Of a DNA stretch of 64,000 nucleotides, positions 16,936 to 25,837 are shown in pieces. The DNA is from Leifsonia sp. ku-ls. Lineage in GTDB: Bacteria > Actinomycetota > Actinomycetes > Actinomycetales > Microbacteriaceae. Position 1 is the stretch's first letter, and the number at the start of each line of letters is the position of its first letter. The notes beneath the pieces were generated by a model. That model saw only the letters and a list, made by a program, of their open reading frames with translations, searched no databases and was not told the DNA's origin. The translations under genes and the position numbers were made by a program. The DNA is taken from the NCBI GenBank assembly GCA_003367665.1, contig QKXI01000003.1, forward strand, positions 248,001 through 312,000, in the 5' to 3' direction.

Positions 16936-17922
16936 TTATGCGGTGGTCGTGAGTTCGAGGTCACCCGACGCGCCATCCGCTGCGCTGTCGAGCAAGTTCT
17001 GCGGGAGTGTGGTCAGGTAGTGCTCCGCGTCGAGCGCGGCGACCGTGCCGGACGCGGCGGCCGTGACCGCCTGGCGGTAGGTCGGGTCGATGACGTCGCC
17101 CGCGGCGAAGACGCCGGGGAGGTTGGTCTTCGAGCTGCGGCCGTCGACCGCGATGGTGCCCTCCGGCGTCAGGTCGAGCTGACCGTGGACGAGGTGGACG
17201 CGCGGGTCGTTTCCGATCGCGATGAACAGGCCGTGCAGCTGGAGCTCGCTCTCCTCGCCGGTGACGAGGTTGCGGAGCTTCACATCCTGGACCTGCTCGT
17301 CGCCGCCGATGCCGATCACCTCGGTGTTCCAGATGAACTCGATCTTCTCGTTGGCGAACGCGCGCTCCTGCATGATCTTGGAGGCGCGGAGGCTGTCGCG
17401 ACGGTGGATGACGTACACCTTGTCGGCGAAGCGCGTGAGGAAGGTGGCCTCCTCCATCGCCGAGTCGCCGCCGCCGACGACCGCGATCGTGCGCTGACGG
17501 AAGAAGAACCCGTCGCAGGTGGCGCACCAGGAGACGCCGTGGCCGGAGAGGCGCTCCTCATCGGCCAGTCCGAGCTTGCGGTAGGCGGAACCGGTCGCGA
17601 AGATCACGGCAAGGGCCTCGTGCACCGCGCCGGAGCCGAGGGTGACCTTCTTGACCTCGCCGGTCAGGTCGACCGACACGACGTCGTCGAGCACGATCTC
17701 GGTGCCGAACTTCTCGGCCTGCGCCTGCATCTTGAACATGAGGTCCGGTCCCATGACCGCCTCCGGGAAGCCCGGGAAGTTCTCGACCTCGGTGGTGTTC
17801 ATCAGCTCGCCGCCCGCCTCGACGGAGGAGGCGATCAGGAGCGGCTTCAGGTTGGCGCGGGCCGCATAGATGGCCGCGGTGTAACCGGCAGGGCCGGAAC
17901 CGATGATGATGATCTGCCGCAC
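16936..17922 (-). CDS. trxB: Thioredoxin-disulfide reductase
   Basis: 328-residue low-molecular-weight flavoprotein using NADPH to reduce thioredoxin. FAD motif GSGPAG is at residues 8-13, the redox centre CATC at 133-136, and the NADP motif GGGDSAMEEA follows near residue 153. I chose the GTG at 17922 because AAGGAG lies 7 bases before it and because the FAD strand normally begins within the first few residues; upstream in-frame starts would add an unconserved tail. Paired with trxA downstream. Confidence 0.97.
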   Translation of the reverse strand: MRQIIIIGSGPAGYTAAIYAARANLKPLLIASSVEAGGELMNTTEVENFPGFPEAVMGPDLMFKMQAQAEKFGTEIVLDDVVSVDLTGEVKKVTLGSGAVHEALAVIFATGSAYRKLGLADEERLSGHGVSWCATCDGFFFRQRTIAVVGGGDSAMEEATFLTRFADKVYVIHRRDSLRASKIMQERAFANEKIEFIWNTEVIGIGGDEQVQDVKLRNLVTGEESELQLHGLFIAIGNDPRVHLVHGQLDLTPEGTIAVDGRSSKTNLPGVFAAGDVIDPTYRQAVTAAASGTVAALDAEHYLTTLPQNLLDSAADGASGDLELTTTA

Positions 17923-18006
17923 GGCGGAACTCCTTGACCTTTTCGCGACACCTTCGTCCGGAGGCGTCGAGCTGTAGAACACATCCTAGGCGGATGCTAT
18001 TCCGTG

Positions 18007-19614
18007 TCACCTGGGCGCGCGAGCACGCCCTCCGGCGCGGTTCAGGATGGGCGCGAGGCCGCTCTCCAGATCGGGCGATCGCAGCAGGCCCAGGATGCCG
18101 ACGTAGACCACCAGCATGACGAGCCCGACGACCGCGGTGGCGACGATCGCGGCGATCGCTCCGCTCACCGGGAATGCGCCAGGCTCGACGCCGCCGAGGA
18201 TGACGAGGAACCCGGCGCCGGCGGCCATGGCTGCCAGCCCCGCGACCGCGAACCGCCACAGCGAGCTCAGGATGCGGCCCGCATCCACTCCCCCGGTGCG
18301 CCTGCGCAGCAGGGCGAACGCGAGCAACGCCTGGATGACGCTGGCGAGCGAGACCACCAGCGCGACCGAGGCCGCCCGGGCCTCCGGCGGGACGGCGAAG
18401 CAGAGCAGCACGCCGACCACGATGATCGCCGACTGCGCCACGGTGAAGAGGAACGGCGTGCGGGTGTCGCCGAGCGAGTAGAAGGCGCGCTGCGCCATGA
18501 ACACCAGCGAGAACGGCACCAGGCCGACGAGGTAGGCGATCAGGACAGGGCCCATCGCCTGATAGTCGGAGGTGAAGACGCGCGCGATCGGGTACGACGC
18601 GACGATGAGGGCCGCGGACGAGAAGACGATGAACAGCATGATCGAGCGCGCGGCCGACGAGAAGTCCTCCCGGAACGCGGCGGTCGCCCCGCGGTGGGCG
18701 TGCTCGGCCATGCGGGTGTAGTACGCGGTGACGATCGAGACCGCGATGATGCCGTGCGGGAGCATGAAGATCAGCCAGGCGTTCTGCATCACGAAGAGAC
18801 CGGGGTAGCCCTTGCCCACCGAGTTGGAGACGTTGGTCTCGACGAGGCCGGCGAGCTGCGTGACGACGAGCATGGCGAAGGTCCAGCCCGCGGCTTTGCC
18901 CGCCGTGCCGAGGTTCACACCGCGCCAGCCGAAATCGGGACGGAAGCGCAGCCCGACCCGGCGCCAGAACACGAACAGTATGAGCGCCTGCACCGCGATG
19001 CCGAGAGTGGCACCGCCGGCGAGCAGCGCGATCATCCCGAGCGACCAGTCGTCGTGCTTCGCACCCGTCGCCGAGGCGCCGAAGGCGAGGATGAACGCCG
19101 CGAGCGTCACGATCGCGACCACGTTGTTGACCACGGGCGCCCACGTGAACGGGCCGAACGACTTCCGGGCGTTCAGCACCTCCCCCAGCAGCGTGTAGAG
19201 GCCGAGGAAGAAGATCTGCGGAAGCGACCAGTACGCGAAGGCCGTCGCGAGGTCGCGCTGTGCGGGCGGCACGCCGAAGAGCGCGATGAGCACGGGCGCC
19301 AGGAAGGTGGCCACCAGCGCGACGGCGGCGAACACGACCATCCCGAGGGTCACGAGCTTGTTGATGTACGCCCGGCCGCCGTCGGGGTTCACCGACGCCC
19401 GGACGATCTGCGGCACCAGGATGGCGTTCAGCACGCCCTGAGCGATGATCGCGTACAGGCTGTTCGGGATGTAGGTGGCCGTGCCGTAGGCGTTGGCGGC
19501 GAGCGAGACGACGCCGATCGCCTGTACGAGCAGCCAGGCCTTCGCGAAGCCGAGAAGTCGCGAGACCAGGGTGCCGGAGGCGAGCATCGCGCTCGCGCGG
19601 CCGACGCTAGCCAC
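18007..19614 (-). CDS. murJ: Lipid II flippase MurJ (MviN family)
   Basis: 535-residue polytopic membrane protein with about 14 hydrophobic segments, predicted to flip lipid II across the cytoplasmic membrane. The N-terminus SAMLASGTLVSRLLGFAKAWLL and the NSLYAIIAQGVLNAILVPQIVRA segment are family hallmarks, as is the later LARVFTSDYQAMGP region. The start is GTG, overlapping the preceding DUF6049-like gene by 8 bases. It lacks the large C-terminal extracellular domain seen in mycobacterial MviN. Confidence 0.95.
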   Translation of the reverse strand: MASVGRASAMLASGTLVSRLLGFAKAWLLVQAIGVVSLAANAYGTATYIPNSLYAIIAQGVLNAILVPQIVRASVNPDGGRAYINKLVTLGMVVFAAVALVATFLAPVLIALFGVPPAQRDLATAFAYWSLPQIFFLGLYTLLGEVLNARKSFGPFTWAPVVNNVVAIVTLAAFILAFGASATGAKHDDWSLGMIALLAGGATLGIAVQALILFVFWRRVGLRFRPDFGWRGVNLGTAGKAAGWTFAMLVVTQLAGLVETNVSNSVGKGYPGLFVMQNAWLIFMLPHGIIAVSIVTAYYTRMAEHAHRGATAAFREDFSSAARSIMLFIVFSSAALIVASYPIARVFTSDYQAMGPVLIAYLVGLVPFSLVFMAQRAFYSLGDTRTPFLFTVAQSAIIVVGVLLCFAVPPEARAASVALVVSLASVIQALLAFALLRRRTGGVDAGRILSSLWRFAVAGLAAMAAGAGFLVILGGVEPGAFPVSGAIAAIVATAVVGLVMLVVYVGILGLLRSPDLESGLAPILNRAGGRARAPR

Positions 19615-21868
19615 CCGGACGCTCCTCGGTCGGGGCGGAACCGTCAGACGGGGTTACCTCGTCGGACGCGTTCTCCGGCTGCGCCGCGTCGTCCGCACCC
19701 TCGTCCTGGTCGCGCTTCGAACGGCGGCGCAGGATGTTGCGCACGATCCCGAACCCGAAGAGCAGCACCAACAGGATGCCGAAGATCAGCGCGCCGATAC
19801 CCTCCCAGTCCGCGTGCACGTCGACGGTGACCGAGGTCGGGTCGCCGATCGGAACGCCGGTCGGGCTGTAGAGGTGCAGGGATAGGACCACCTGGCCGTT
19901 TCCGACCTTCGCCTTGACCGGGATCAGGACGGTCGCGCGCGAGTCCTTGAGGATGCGCTTGGTGGTCGACTGGTCGACCTCGAGGCGGCTGTTCGACGGG
20001 GAGGCCGAGAGCACGATGGTGACCGCGTCGTCCGGCAGCTCGTTGCTCACGGTGAACGGGATGGAGCCCTGCGCGCTCACCAGGTTCACGTTCTCCGTCG
20101 GCAGGATCTTGATGGAGTGGAGGGTGTCGTCCGTGGCCTTCCTGGTCTTGACGACGGCGGCGCTCCAGTCCGCGCGCGGGTTCTCCCAGGCGACCGCGAG
20201 GAGGGACAGCACCTGCGCCCTGGCACGACCCGTCAGCCGCGTCGGGTCGTCGAGGACGGTGGCGAACTGCCCGAGGGCCGCCTCGTCCTGAACGAGGGAC
20301 TGGATGAGGGTGATCCGCTCGGGCGACTCGGGCGTGTCCACCAGGTCGAAGCCCGACGTCGCCGGCGCTCCCGCGACGGTCTGGAAGTCGGCGGGCGCCG
20401 ACCACGGGGACGAGAAGAGCGAGTTGAGAGTCCGCTCCAGCTGCGTTCCGCTGGAGGGCCACGATCGTCCGAGCGCGACGAGGAGCTTTCGCGGGTCGCC
20501 CGACTCCTGCGAGACCAGTTCGAGCTGCGCGTTCACCTTCGACATCGCCGCGTTCCATGCCACGTCGCTCGGCGCGGAGGCCGCCTGCTGCAGGGCGTCG
20601 CTGAGGCGCTGGTCGGAGGCCACGACGTGCGTGCTCCCGGAGACGAACGGCGCGTTGGGGGTCGCGTCGAGATCGGCGGCGTTGGTGTTGCTGCCGGAGA
20701 CGATCATGGAGGTCAGTCCTGCCGCGGCGAGCGGAGCGAGGTCGGCGCGACGGACCGTCTTGTCGCCCGGCCAGGTCACGCCGGTGAACGTGTAGTCCCA
20801 GGCGAGGAGCTCATTCGTCGTCGGGAGCACGGGGCCGGGCGCCGTCGTGGGGGTCGGGCTCGGGGTGGGGGCCTTCGGCGTCGGCGTGGGTGTCGCTGTG
20901 GACGGCTCGCCCACCGGCGTGGGCTGCGGTGTGAAGTTCTTCGGGTCGATGGCGTAGCCGAGGGAGGTGGGGGCGAGCGGTGCGGCGAGACCCGCCTGTA
21001 TCTGGCCGGCGGTGTCGGCATCCCCGTAACCGAGTGAGAAGGTGTCATTGGGTAGCTCGGACAGGCGCGTCAGCCATTCGACCGCGGAGGCCGGCGCCGC
21101 GTTGCCGAGCACACGGATGGAGGCGATGATCATGGGATCGATGCCGACGGTGACGGTGGTGTGCCCTGTCAGCCCGTCGAGCTCGCGCGTGAGGATGCCG
21201 TTGGGCGCCGTGTAGGTGGCGAGGTCGTCCGCCGCGATCAGCCCGTCCGCACCGGGTGGGGTCACGATCGGAATGACGACGTTGAGAGCGGACTGCGTCG
21301 CGGACCCGCCCGGGTACCAGACCACCGAGCTTCGGGCCGACGCCTCGGCGGAACCGGCCTTGACGGTGGCCCCCAGACCGAAGACGGCGGAGGTCGTGCG
21401 GGTTCCGAACGGGACGGCCGCAGCGGGGACGGTGATCCGCACGACGGCGGTGCCCCCCGGCTCGAGGGTGTCGAGCGGTGTGCGACCGACCTGGACCGGA
21501 TCGGACACGGCGTCCGTCGAGGTGAGCCAGGTGGAGAGCGCGCTGCGGTCCTTGGGCGGCGTCGGGTCGATCCAGAGGCTCGCCGAACCCGACTGGTAAG
21601 CGGTGTCGGTGGGGTTCGAGACCGTGACGGAGACGGTGAGGTCTTTGCCGGGAGAGAGGACGCCGGCCTGGTCGGCGGTGAGGCTGGCGGTCAGCTTCGC
21701 GGTGGATCCGGTCGTCGCGGACGGCGTGGAGGTCTCCGCCAGAGCCGTCGGCGCAGCGACGACGACGCCCGTGACCGACAGGACGCCGATCGCCAGCGCA
21801 GCGGCGACACGCCGGACGCGGGCGCGGACCGTCGCACCCCGCCGGAGGGTGGGGGAGGCTCCGCTCAT
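19607..21868 (-). CDS. DUF6049-like secreted, membrane-anchored protein
   Basis: 753 residues. A cationic N-terminus and hydrophobic signal segment (about residues 20-45, ending PTALAETS) are followed by a large extracytoplasmic region. This contains an Ig-like segment with repeated Val/Thr, a Pro/Thr-rich stretch near residues 310-345, and a single transmembrane helix near the C-terminus (IGALIFGILLVLLFGFGIVRNIL), ending in a charged acidic tail. Proteins of this kind are conserved next to murJ in actinobacteria. The 8-base overlap with murJ suggests co-translation and a cell-envelope role, but the function is not known. Confidence 0.8.
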   Translation of the reverse strand: MSGASPTLRRGATVRARVRRVAAALAIGVLSVTGVVVAAPTALAETSTPSATTGSTAKLTASLTADQAGVLSPGKDLTVSVTVSNPTDTAYQSGSASLWIDPTPPKDRSALSTWLTSTDAVSDPVQVGRTPLDTLEPGGTAVVRITVPAAAVPFGTRTTSAVFGLGATVKAGSAEASARSSVVWYPGGSATQSALNVVIPIVTPPGADGLIAADDLATYTAPNGILTRELDGLTGHTTVTVGIDPMIIASIRVLGNAAPASAVEWLTRLSELPNDTFSLGYGDADTAGQIQAGLAAPLAPTSLGYAIDPKNFTPQPTPVGEPSTATPTPTPKAPTPSPTPTTAPGPVLPTTNELLAWDYTFTGVTWPGDKTVRRADLAPLAAAGLTSMIVSGSNTNAADLDATPNAPFVSGSTHVVASDQRLSDALQQAASAPSDVAWNAAMSKVNAQLELVSQESGDPRKLLVALGRSWPSSGTQLERTLNSLFSSPWSAPADFQTVAGAPATSGFDLVDTPESPERITLIQSLVQDEAALGQFATVLDDPTRLTGRARAQVLSLLAVAWENPRADWSAAVVKTRKATDDTLHSIKILPTENVNLVSAQGSIPFTVSNELPDDAVTIVLSASPSNSRLEVDQSTTKRILKDSRATVLIPVKAKVGNGQVVLSLHLYSPTGVPIGDPTSVTVDVHADWEGIGALIFGILLVLLFGFGIVRNILRRRSKRDQDEGADDAAQPENASDEVTPSDGSAPTEERPGG

Positions 21869-21963
21869 GCGTCGACGCGCGATCCCGACTCGGCCTCCAT
21901 GACGACGATTCTAGAGGTCGTGCCCTGAGAGCCCGGCGAGCGGGGCCGTTAAACTGGGGCACC

Positions 21964-23388
21964 ATGCAGAGCGTCGCCGAATCCCTCGAACGTCTCGGCG
22001 GCCTCGCACGGACGCCGGCGGTCGCCCGTCTGGCAGACGCGTTCCAAGCGGCGGGACACGAGCTGGCGCTCGTCGGAGGCCCGGTCCGGGATGCGCTGCT
22101 CGGCCGGCCCGTGCACGACCTCGACTTCACGACGGACGCGCGTCCGGACGAGATCCTGCGCGTCGTGACCCCGATCGCGGACGCGCACTGGGACATCGGC
22201 CGGCAGTTCGGCACCATCGGTGCGCGCTTCGGCGACGACACAGTGGAGATCACCACCTACCGCAGCGACACGTACGACGGAGCGACCCGCAAGCCGGAGG
22301 TGGAGTTCGGCGACACACTGGAGGGCGACCTGCTGCGCCGCGACTTCACCGTCAACGCGCTCGCCCTTCGGCTGCCGGAGGTCAGGCTGGTCGACCCGTC
22401 CGGCGGGGTGGAGCACCTCATCGCCGGCGTCATCACCACGCCGAGCACGCCCCAGGTCTCGTTCGGCGACGATCCGCTGCGCATGATGCGTGCGGCGCGC
22501 TTCGCCGCCCAGCTGGGGTTCACCGTGGACGACGAGACGCGGGATGCGATGGAGGCCATGGCAGACCGCATCGAGATCGTCAGCGCCGAGCGCGTGCGTG
22601 ACGAGCTGACCAAGCTGCTGCTGGCCGACCGGCCGAGACCCGGCATCGAGCTCCTGGTCGACAGTGGGCTGGCCGAGCACGTGATCCCCGAGATCCCGGC
22701 GCTGCGGCTCGAGGCGGACGAGCACCACCACCACAAGGACGTGTACCAGCACAGCCTGACGGTGCTCGACCAGGCGATCGGGTACGAGAAGGAGCGGCAC
22801 CCGGGCGAGGCGCCCGACCTGATCCTGCGGCTGGCGGCCATCCTTCACGACATCGGCAAGCCGGCGACCCGGCGGTTCGAGCCCGGAGGCGCGGTCAGCT
22901 TCTACCACCACGACGTGGTCGGGGCGAAGCTGGCCAAGAAGCGTCTCACCGCGCTGCGCTTCGACAAGGCGACCATCGACGCGGTCGCCCGGCTGATCGA
23001 GCTGCACCTCCGCTTCTTCGGCTACGCCGACGCGCACTGGACCGACTCCGCGGTGCGCCGCTACGTGCGCGACGCGGGACCGGAGCTGGAGCGCCTGCAC
23101 ATGCTCACGCGCGCCGACGTCACGACGCGGAACAGGCGGAAGGCCGACCGGCTGGCGTTCGCCTACGACGACCTCGAGGACCGCATCCGCGAGCTGAAGG
23201 AGCAGGAGGAGCTGGACGCGGTCCGCCCCGACCTCAACGGCGAGCAGGTGATGAGCGTGCTGGGCATCCGCCCGGGGCGGGAGGTCGGCCAGGCCATGAA
23301 GTTCCTGCTCGAGCTGCGGCTGGACGAGGGCCCGCTGGGCGAGGAGGAGGCCACGCGACGCCTGCTGGAGTGGTGGGCGAGCCGCTGA
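21964..23388 (+). CDS. CCA tRNA nucleotidyltransferase
   Basis: 474-residue enzyme that adds or repairs the 3' CCA of tRNAs. It is a class II nucleotidyltransferase: GGPVRD at residues 38-43 and the catalytic DLD at 52-54, then RRDFTVNALALR and DDPLRMMRAARFAAQLGF. The C-terminal half has an HD phosphohydrolase domain (HHHKDVYQHSL ... ILHDIGK), as in E. coli and many actinobacterial enzymes. It is divergent from the DUF6049-like gene with a 95-base gap. Confidence 0.95.
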   Translation: MQSVAESLERLGGLARTPAVARLADAFQAAGHELALVGGPVRDALLGRPVHDLDFTTDARPDEILRVVTPIADAHWDIGRQFGTIGARFGDDTVEITTYRSDTYDGATRKPEVEFGDTLEGDLLRRDFTVNALALRLPEVRLVDPSGGVEHLIAGVITTPSTPQVSFGDDPLRMMRAARFAAQLGFTVDDETRDAMEAMADRIEIVSAERVRDELTKLLLADRPRPGIELLVDSGLAEHVIPEIPALRLEADEHHHHKDVYQHSLTVLDQAIGYEKERHPGEAPDLILRLAAILHDIGKPATRRFEPGGAVSFYHHDVVGAKLAKKRLTALRFDKATIDAVARLIELHLRFFGYADAHWTDSAVRRYVRDAGPELERLHMLTRADVTTRNRRKADRLAFAYDDLEDRIRELKEQEELDAVRPDLNGEQVMSVLGIRPGREVGQAMKFLLELRLDEGPLGEEEATRRLLEWWASR

Positions 23389-23599
23389 GGCGGAAGGTGC
23401 TGAGGCGAAGGTGCACACAGCCCGGCTGTCCGCGGCGTTCTCCACAGATTCGTACTCCGGCGTCCGGCGCGATCGCTCCCCCGCGAGAGTGGGGGCATGA
23501 CCGAGATCACCGCCGGCTGGCGTCCCGTACCAGCATCCGTTACCCTTGATAAGTTGCCTGGGCGCCATTCTGCCCGTGGCACGTCTATGACACCCTCCT

Positions 23600-23618
23600 G
23601 CTGCAGACCGTCTGCAGC
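23600..23618 (+). promoter_or_regulatory. Hairpin in the rpsF leader, possible S6:S18 binding element
   Basis: GCTGCAGA-CCG-TCTGCAGC, a perfect 8-bp stem with a CCG loop, 28 bases before the rpsF ATG and followed by AGAGGAGGTGGG. rpsF leaders in many bacteria carry an S6:S18-binding structure with an exposed CCG, which mimics the 16S rRNA site and represses the operon. The match here is to the CCG and the position only. Confidence 0.55.
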
Positions 23619-23646
23619 CGCTGAGACCAGAGGAGGTGGGTTAGTC

Positions 23647-24018
23647 ATGCATCAGTACGAGTTGATGGTGATCCTCGATCCCGAGATCGATGAGCGCACC
23701 GTGGCTCCGAGCCTTGACAAGTTCCTCAACGTCGTCCGTAACGACGGTGGAACGATCGACAACGTCGACATCTGGGGACGTCGTCGCCTGGCCTACGAGA
23801 TCAACAAGAAGTCCGAGGGCATCTACGCCGTCGTGCAGCTCACCGCCGAGGGCGACACGACCAAGGAGCTCGACCGCCAGCTGAAGCTCAGCGAGGCCGT
23901 CATGCGCACCAAGGTCCTCCGCGCCGAGGAGGCGATCGCTCAGGTCGCCGCCGCTCAGAAGCGTGCCGACGAGAAGGCCGCCCGCAAGGCCGCCAGCTCC
24001 GAGAAGGCCGGCGCCTAG
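23647..24018 (+). CDS. rpsF: 30S ribosomal protein S6
   Basis: 123-residue S6, starting [18 protein letters not shown], with the family [22 protein letters not shown] core. The C-terminus carries an Ala/Lys-rich extension typical of actinobacteria. The ATG at 23647 is preceded by GGAGG at 23632-23636. First gene of rpsF-ssb-rpsR-rplI. Confidence 0.97.
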   Translation: MHQYELMVILDPEIDERTVAPSLDKFLNVVRNDGGTIDNVDIWGRRRLAYEINKKSEGIYAVVQLTAEGDTTKELDRQLKLSEAVMRTKVLRAEEAIAQVAAAQKRADEKAARKAASSEKAGA

Positions 24019-24022
24019 TCCC

Positions 24023-24535
24023 ATGGCCGGCGAGACCGTCATCACCGTGGTGGGCAACCTCACGGCCGACCCCGAGCTGCGTTACACGCAGAACGGGCTG
24101 GCTGTCGCCAACTTCACCATCGCGTCCACTCCCCGCACGTTCGACCGTCAGGCGAACGAGTGGAAGGACGGTGAGGCTCTGTTCCTCCGCGCCAGCGTCT
24201 GGCGCGAGTTCGCGGAGCACGTCGCCGGTTCGCTGACCAAGGGGTCGCGCGTCATCGCGCAGGGCCGCCTCAAGCAGCGCTCCTACGAGACGAAGGAAGG
24301 CGAGAAGCGCACCAGCATCGAGCTCGAGATCGACGAGATCGGCCCGTCGCTGCGCTACGCCACCGCACAGGTCACCCGCACCCAGTCGTCCGGCGGAGGA
24401 CGCGGTCCGGGCGGCTTCGGCGGCGGTGCCCCTGCCGTCGAGGAGCCGTGGGCCGCGTCGGCCCCGGCCGACCCGTCCGCCGGCGCAGACGTCTGGAACA
24501 CTCCGGGCGCCTACAACGACGAGACCCCCTTCTAA
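24023..24535 (+). CDS. ssb: Single-stranded DNA-binding protein
   Basis: 170-residue SSB. The OB fold occupies about residues 1-110 ([32 protein letters not shown] ... [22 protein letters not shown]). A Gly-rich linker follows, then the acidic partner-binding tip ending DETPF, a variant of the usual DDIPF. The ATG lies 4 bases after the rpsF stop; the operon also contains rpsR and rplI, the standard arrangement. Confidence 0.96.
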   Translation: MAGETVITVVGNLTADPELRYTQNGLAVANFTIASTPRTFDRQANEWKDGEALFLRASVWREFAEHVAGSLTKGSRVIAQGRLKQRSYETKEGEKRTSIELEIDEIGPSLRYATAQVTRTQSSGGGRGPGGFGGGAPAVEEPWAASAPADPSAGADVWNTPGAYNDETPF

Positions 24536-24615
24536 AGAGACTCGCCTCTCGACAGAGGGGCACACATCATCAGCCCGCCGGCCGAGGCCGAGTCGGGCGG
24601 AAAGCAAAGGAAACC

Positions 24616-24879
24616 ATGGCTGGAAAGTCGAGCGGCGACCGCCGCAAGCCGATCCGCAAGGGCAAGGACGGCAAGAACGCCGCCCCCGCGAAGTCCGTTC
24701 GCGTCGGCGTCATCGATTACAAGGACGTCGCCACCCTGCGGAAGTTCATCTCGGAGCGTGGAAAGATCCGCGCTCGCCGGATCACCGGTGTCTCCGTCCA
24801 GGAGCAGCGCCTCATCGCCCGCGCGGTCAAGAACGCGCGCGAGATGGCGCTCCTCCCCTACGCCGGCTCTGGCCGCTAA
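24616..24879 (+). CDS. rpsR: 30S ribosomal protein S18
   Basis: 87-residue basic S18 with [29 protein letters not shown], the family core. It contains no cysteine, so it is of the zinc-independent type. It follows ssb by 80 bases. AAAGGAAACC precedes the ATG. Confidence 0.97.
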   Translation: MAGKSSGDRRKPIRKGKDGKNAAPAKSVRVGVIDYKDVATLRKFISERGKIRARRITGVSVQEQRLIARAVKNAREMALLPYAGSGR

Positions 24880-24890
24880 GGAGCAACGAC

Positions 24891-25343
24891 ATGTCGAAGG
24901 TTATTCTCACGCACGAGGTCACCGGCCTCGGCTCTGCCGGTGACGTCGTCGACGTCAAGAACGGCTACGCCCGCAACTACCTCGTCCCCCAGGGCTTCGC
25001 GATCGCGTGGAGCCGCGGTGGCGAGAAGCAGGTCGAGCAGATCAAGGCGGCCCGTGCGGCTCGCGAGCTGCACACCATCGAGCAGGCGCAGGACCTCAAG
25101 GCCAAGCTCGAGGCGACCAAGGTCAAGCTGACCGTGAAGGCGGGCCGCGAGGGCCGTCTGTTCGGTTCGGTGAAGACCGGCGATGTCGCCGACGCCGTCA
25201 AGGCGGCGGGCATCGGCGAGCTCGACAAGCGCAAGATCGAGCTCCCCAACCCCATCAAGGTGGTCGGTGACCACGAGGCGACCGTGCGTCTGCACGACGA
25301 CCTCTCCGCCGTCATCACCCTGCAGGTGGTCGCGGCCAAGTAG
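24891..25343 (+). CDS. rplI: 50S ribosomal protein L9
   Basis: 150-residue L9 with the N-terminal motif [35 protein letters not shown], the long central helix and the C-terminal domain ([14 protein letters not shown]). It is 11 bases after rpsR, with AAGGAGC upstream. A strong hairpin terminator follows. Confidence 0.97.
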   Translation: MSKVILTHEVTGLGSAGDVVDVKNGYARNYLVPQGFAIAWSRGGEKQVEQIKAARAARELHTIEQAQDLKAKLEATKVKLTVKAGREGRLFGSVKTGDVADAVKAAGIGELDKRKIELPNPIKVVGDHEATVRLHDDLSAVITLQVVAAK

Positions 25344-25360
25344 GCGCGAAATAGACGAAA

Positions 25361-25392
25361 GTGTAGCGGCGGGCGGTAGCCCGCCGCTACAC
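25361..25392 (+). terminator. Strong hairpin terminator after rplI
   Basis: GTGTAGCGGCGGGC (25361-25374), loop GGTA, then GCCCGCCGCTACAC (25379-25392): a perfect 14-bp stem 17 bases after the rplI stop. There is no T-run, as is usual for actinobacterial terminators. Confidence 0.88.
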
Positions 25393-25417
25393 CTCGTTAA
25401 GGGACTTTTCCCCCGTC

Positions 25418-25616
25418 TTGTACACAGGGAGCGGAGCGCGCGACGCAACGTTGAACACAGGCTTCAAGGAACTTTTTACACACAAGCTGGGGATAGAAAA
25501 ATCACTGGTCAGGCGCATTATCTCCGGCTGACATTTGTTTCCCTCCACAGGTTTCCACACACCTTCTACACACGCTCCACGGCGTTTCCCGCAGATTCTC
25601 CACACCGTTATCCACA
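25418..25616 (+). promoter_or_regulatory. Array of DnaA-box-like 9-mers upstream of dnaB
   Basis: The 494-base gap between rplI and dnaB (25344-25837) contains no gene. Seven 9-mers resembling the DnaA box lie in one orientation: TTGTACACA (25418), TTGAACACA (25451), TTTTACACA (25474), GTTTCCACA (25551), TTCTACACA (25564), TTCTCCACA (25596) and an exact TTATCCACA (25608). Only the last is a consensus box; the others keep the CACA end. The remainder (25617-25837) contains the dnaB leader, and a specific promoter could not be assigned. DnaA binding is inference. Confidence 0.6.
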
Positions 25617-25837
25617 GGCCGAGTTGTGGCAGGCGACACCCCCTCCATAGGGTGGAGCGACGTCGAGGGACACGCAGCCGCGAAGCACGGCGATGTCGGG
25701 GGTCGCGCCGACAATCGAACCAGGACGAGCCCATCCGCGTACAGCGCGGAGAGCTTGACCTGGCAGCCTCGGCGTGCCCGGGCGAACGCGCCCGTGCGAC
25801 CACGAGTCCCGTGAACAGCGAGCAGTGAGGAGAGAAC

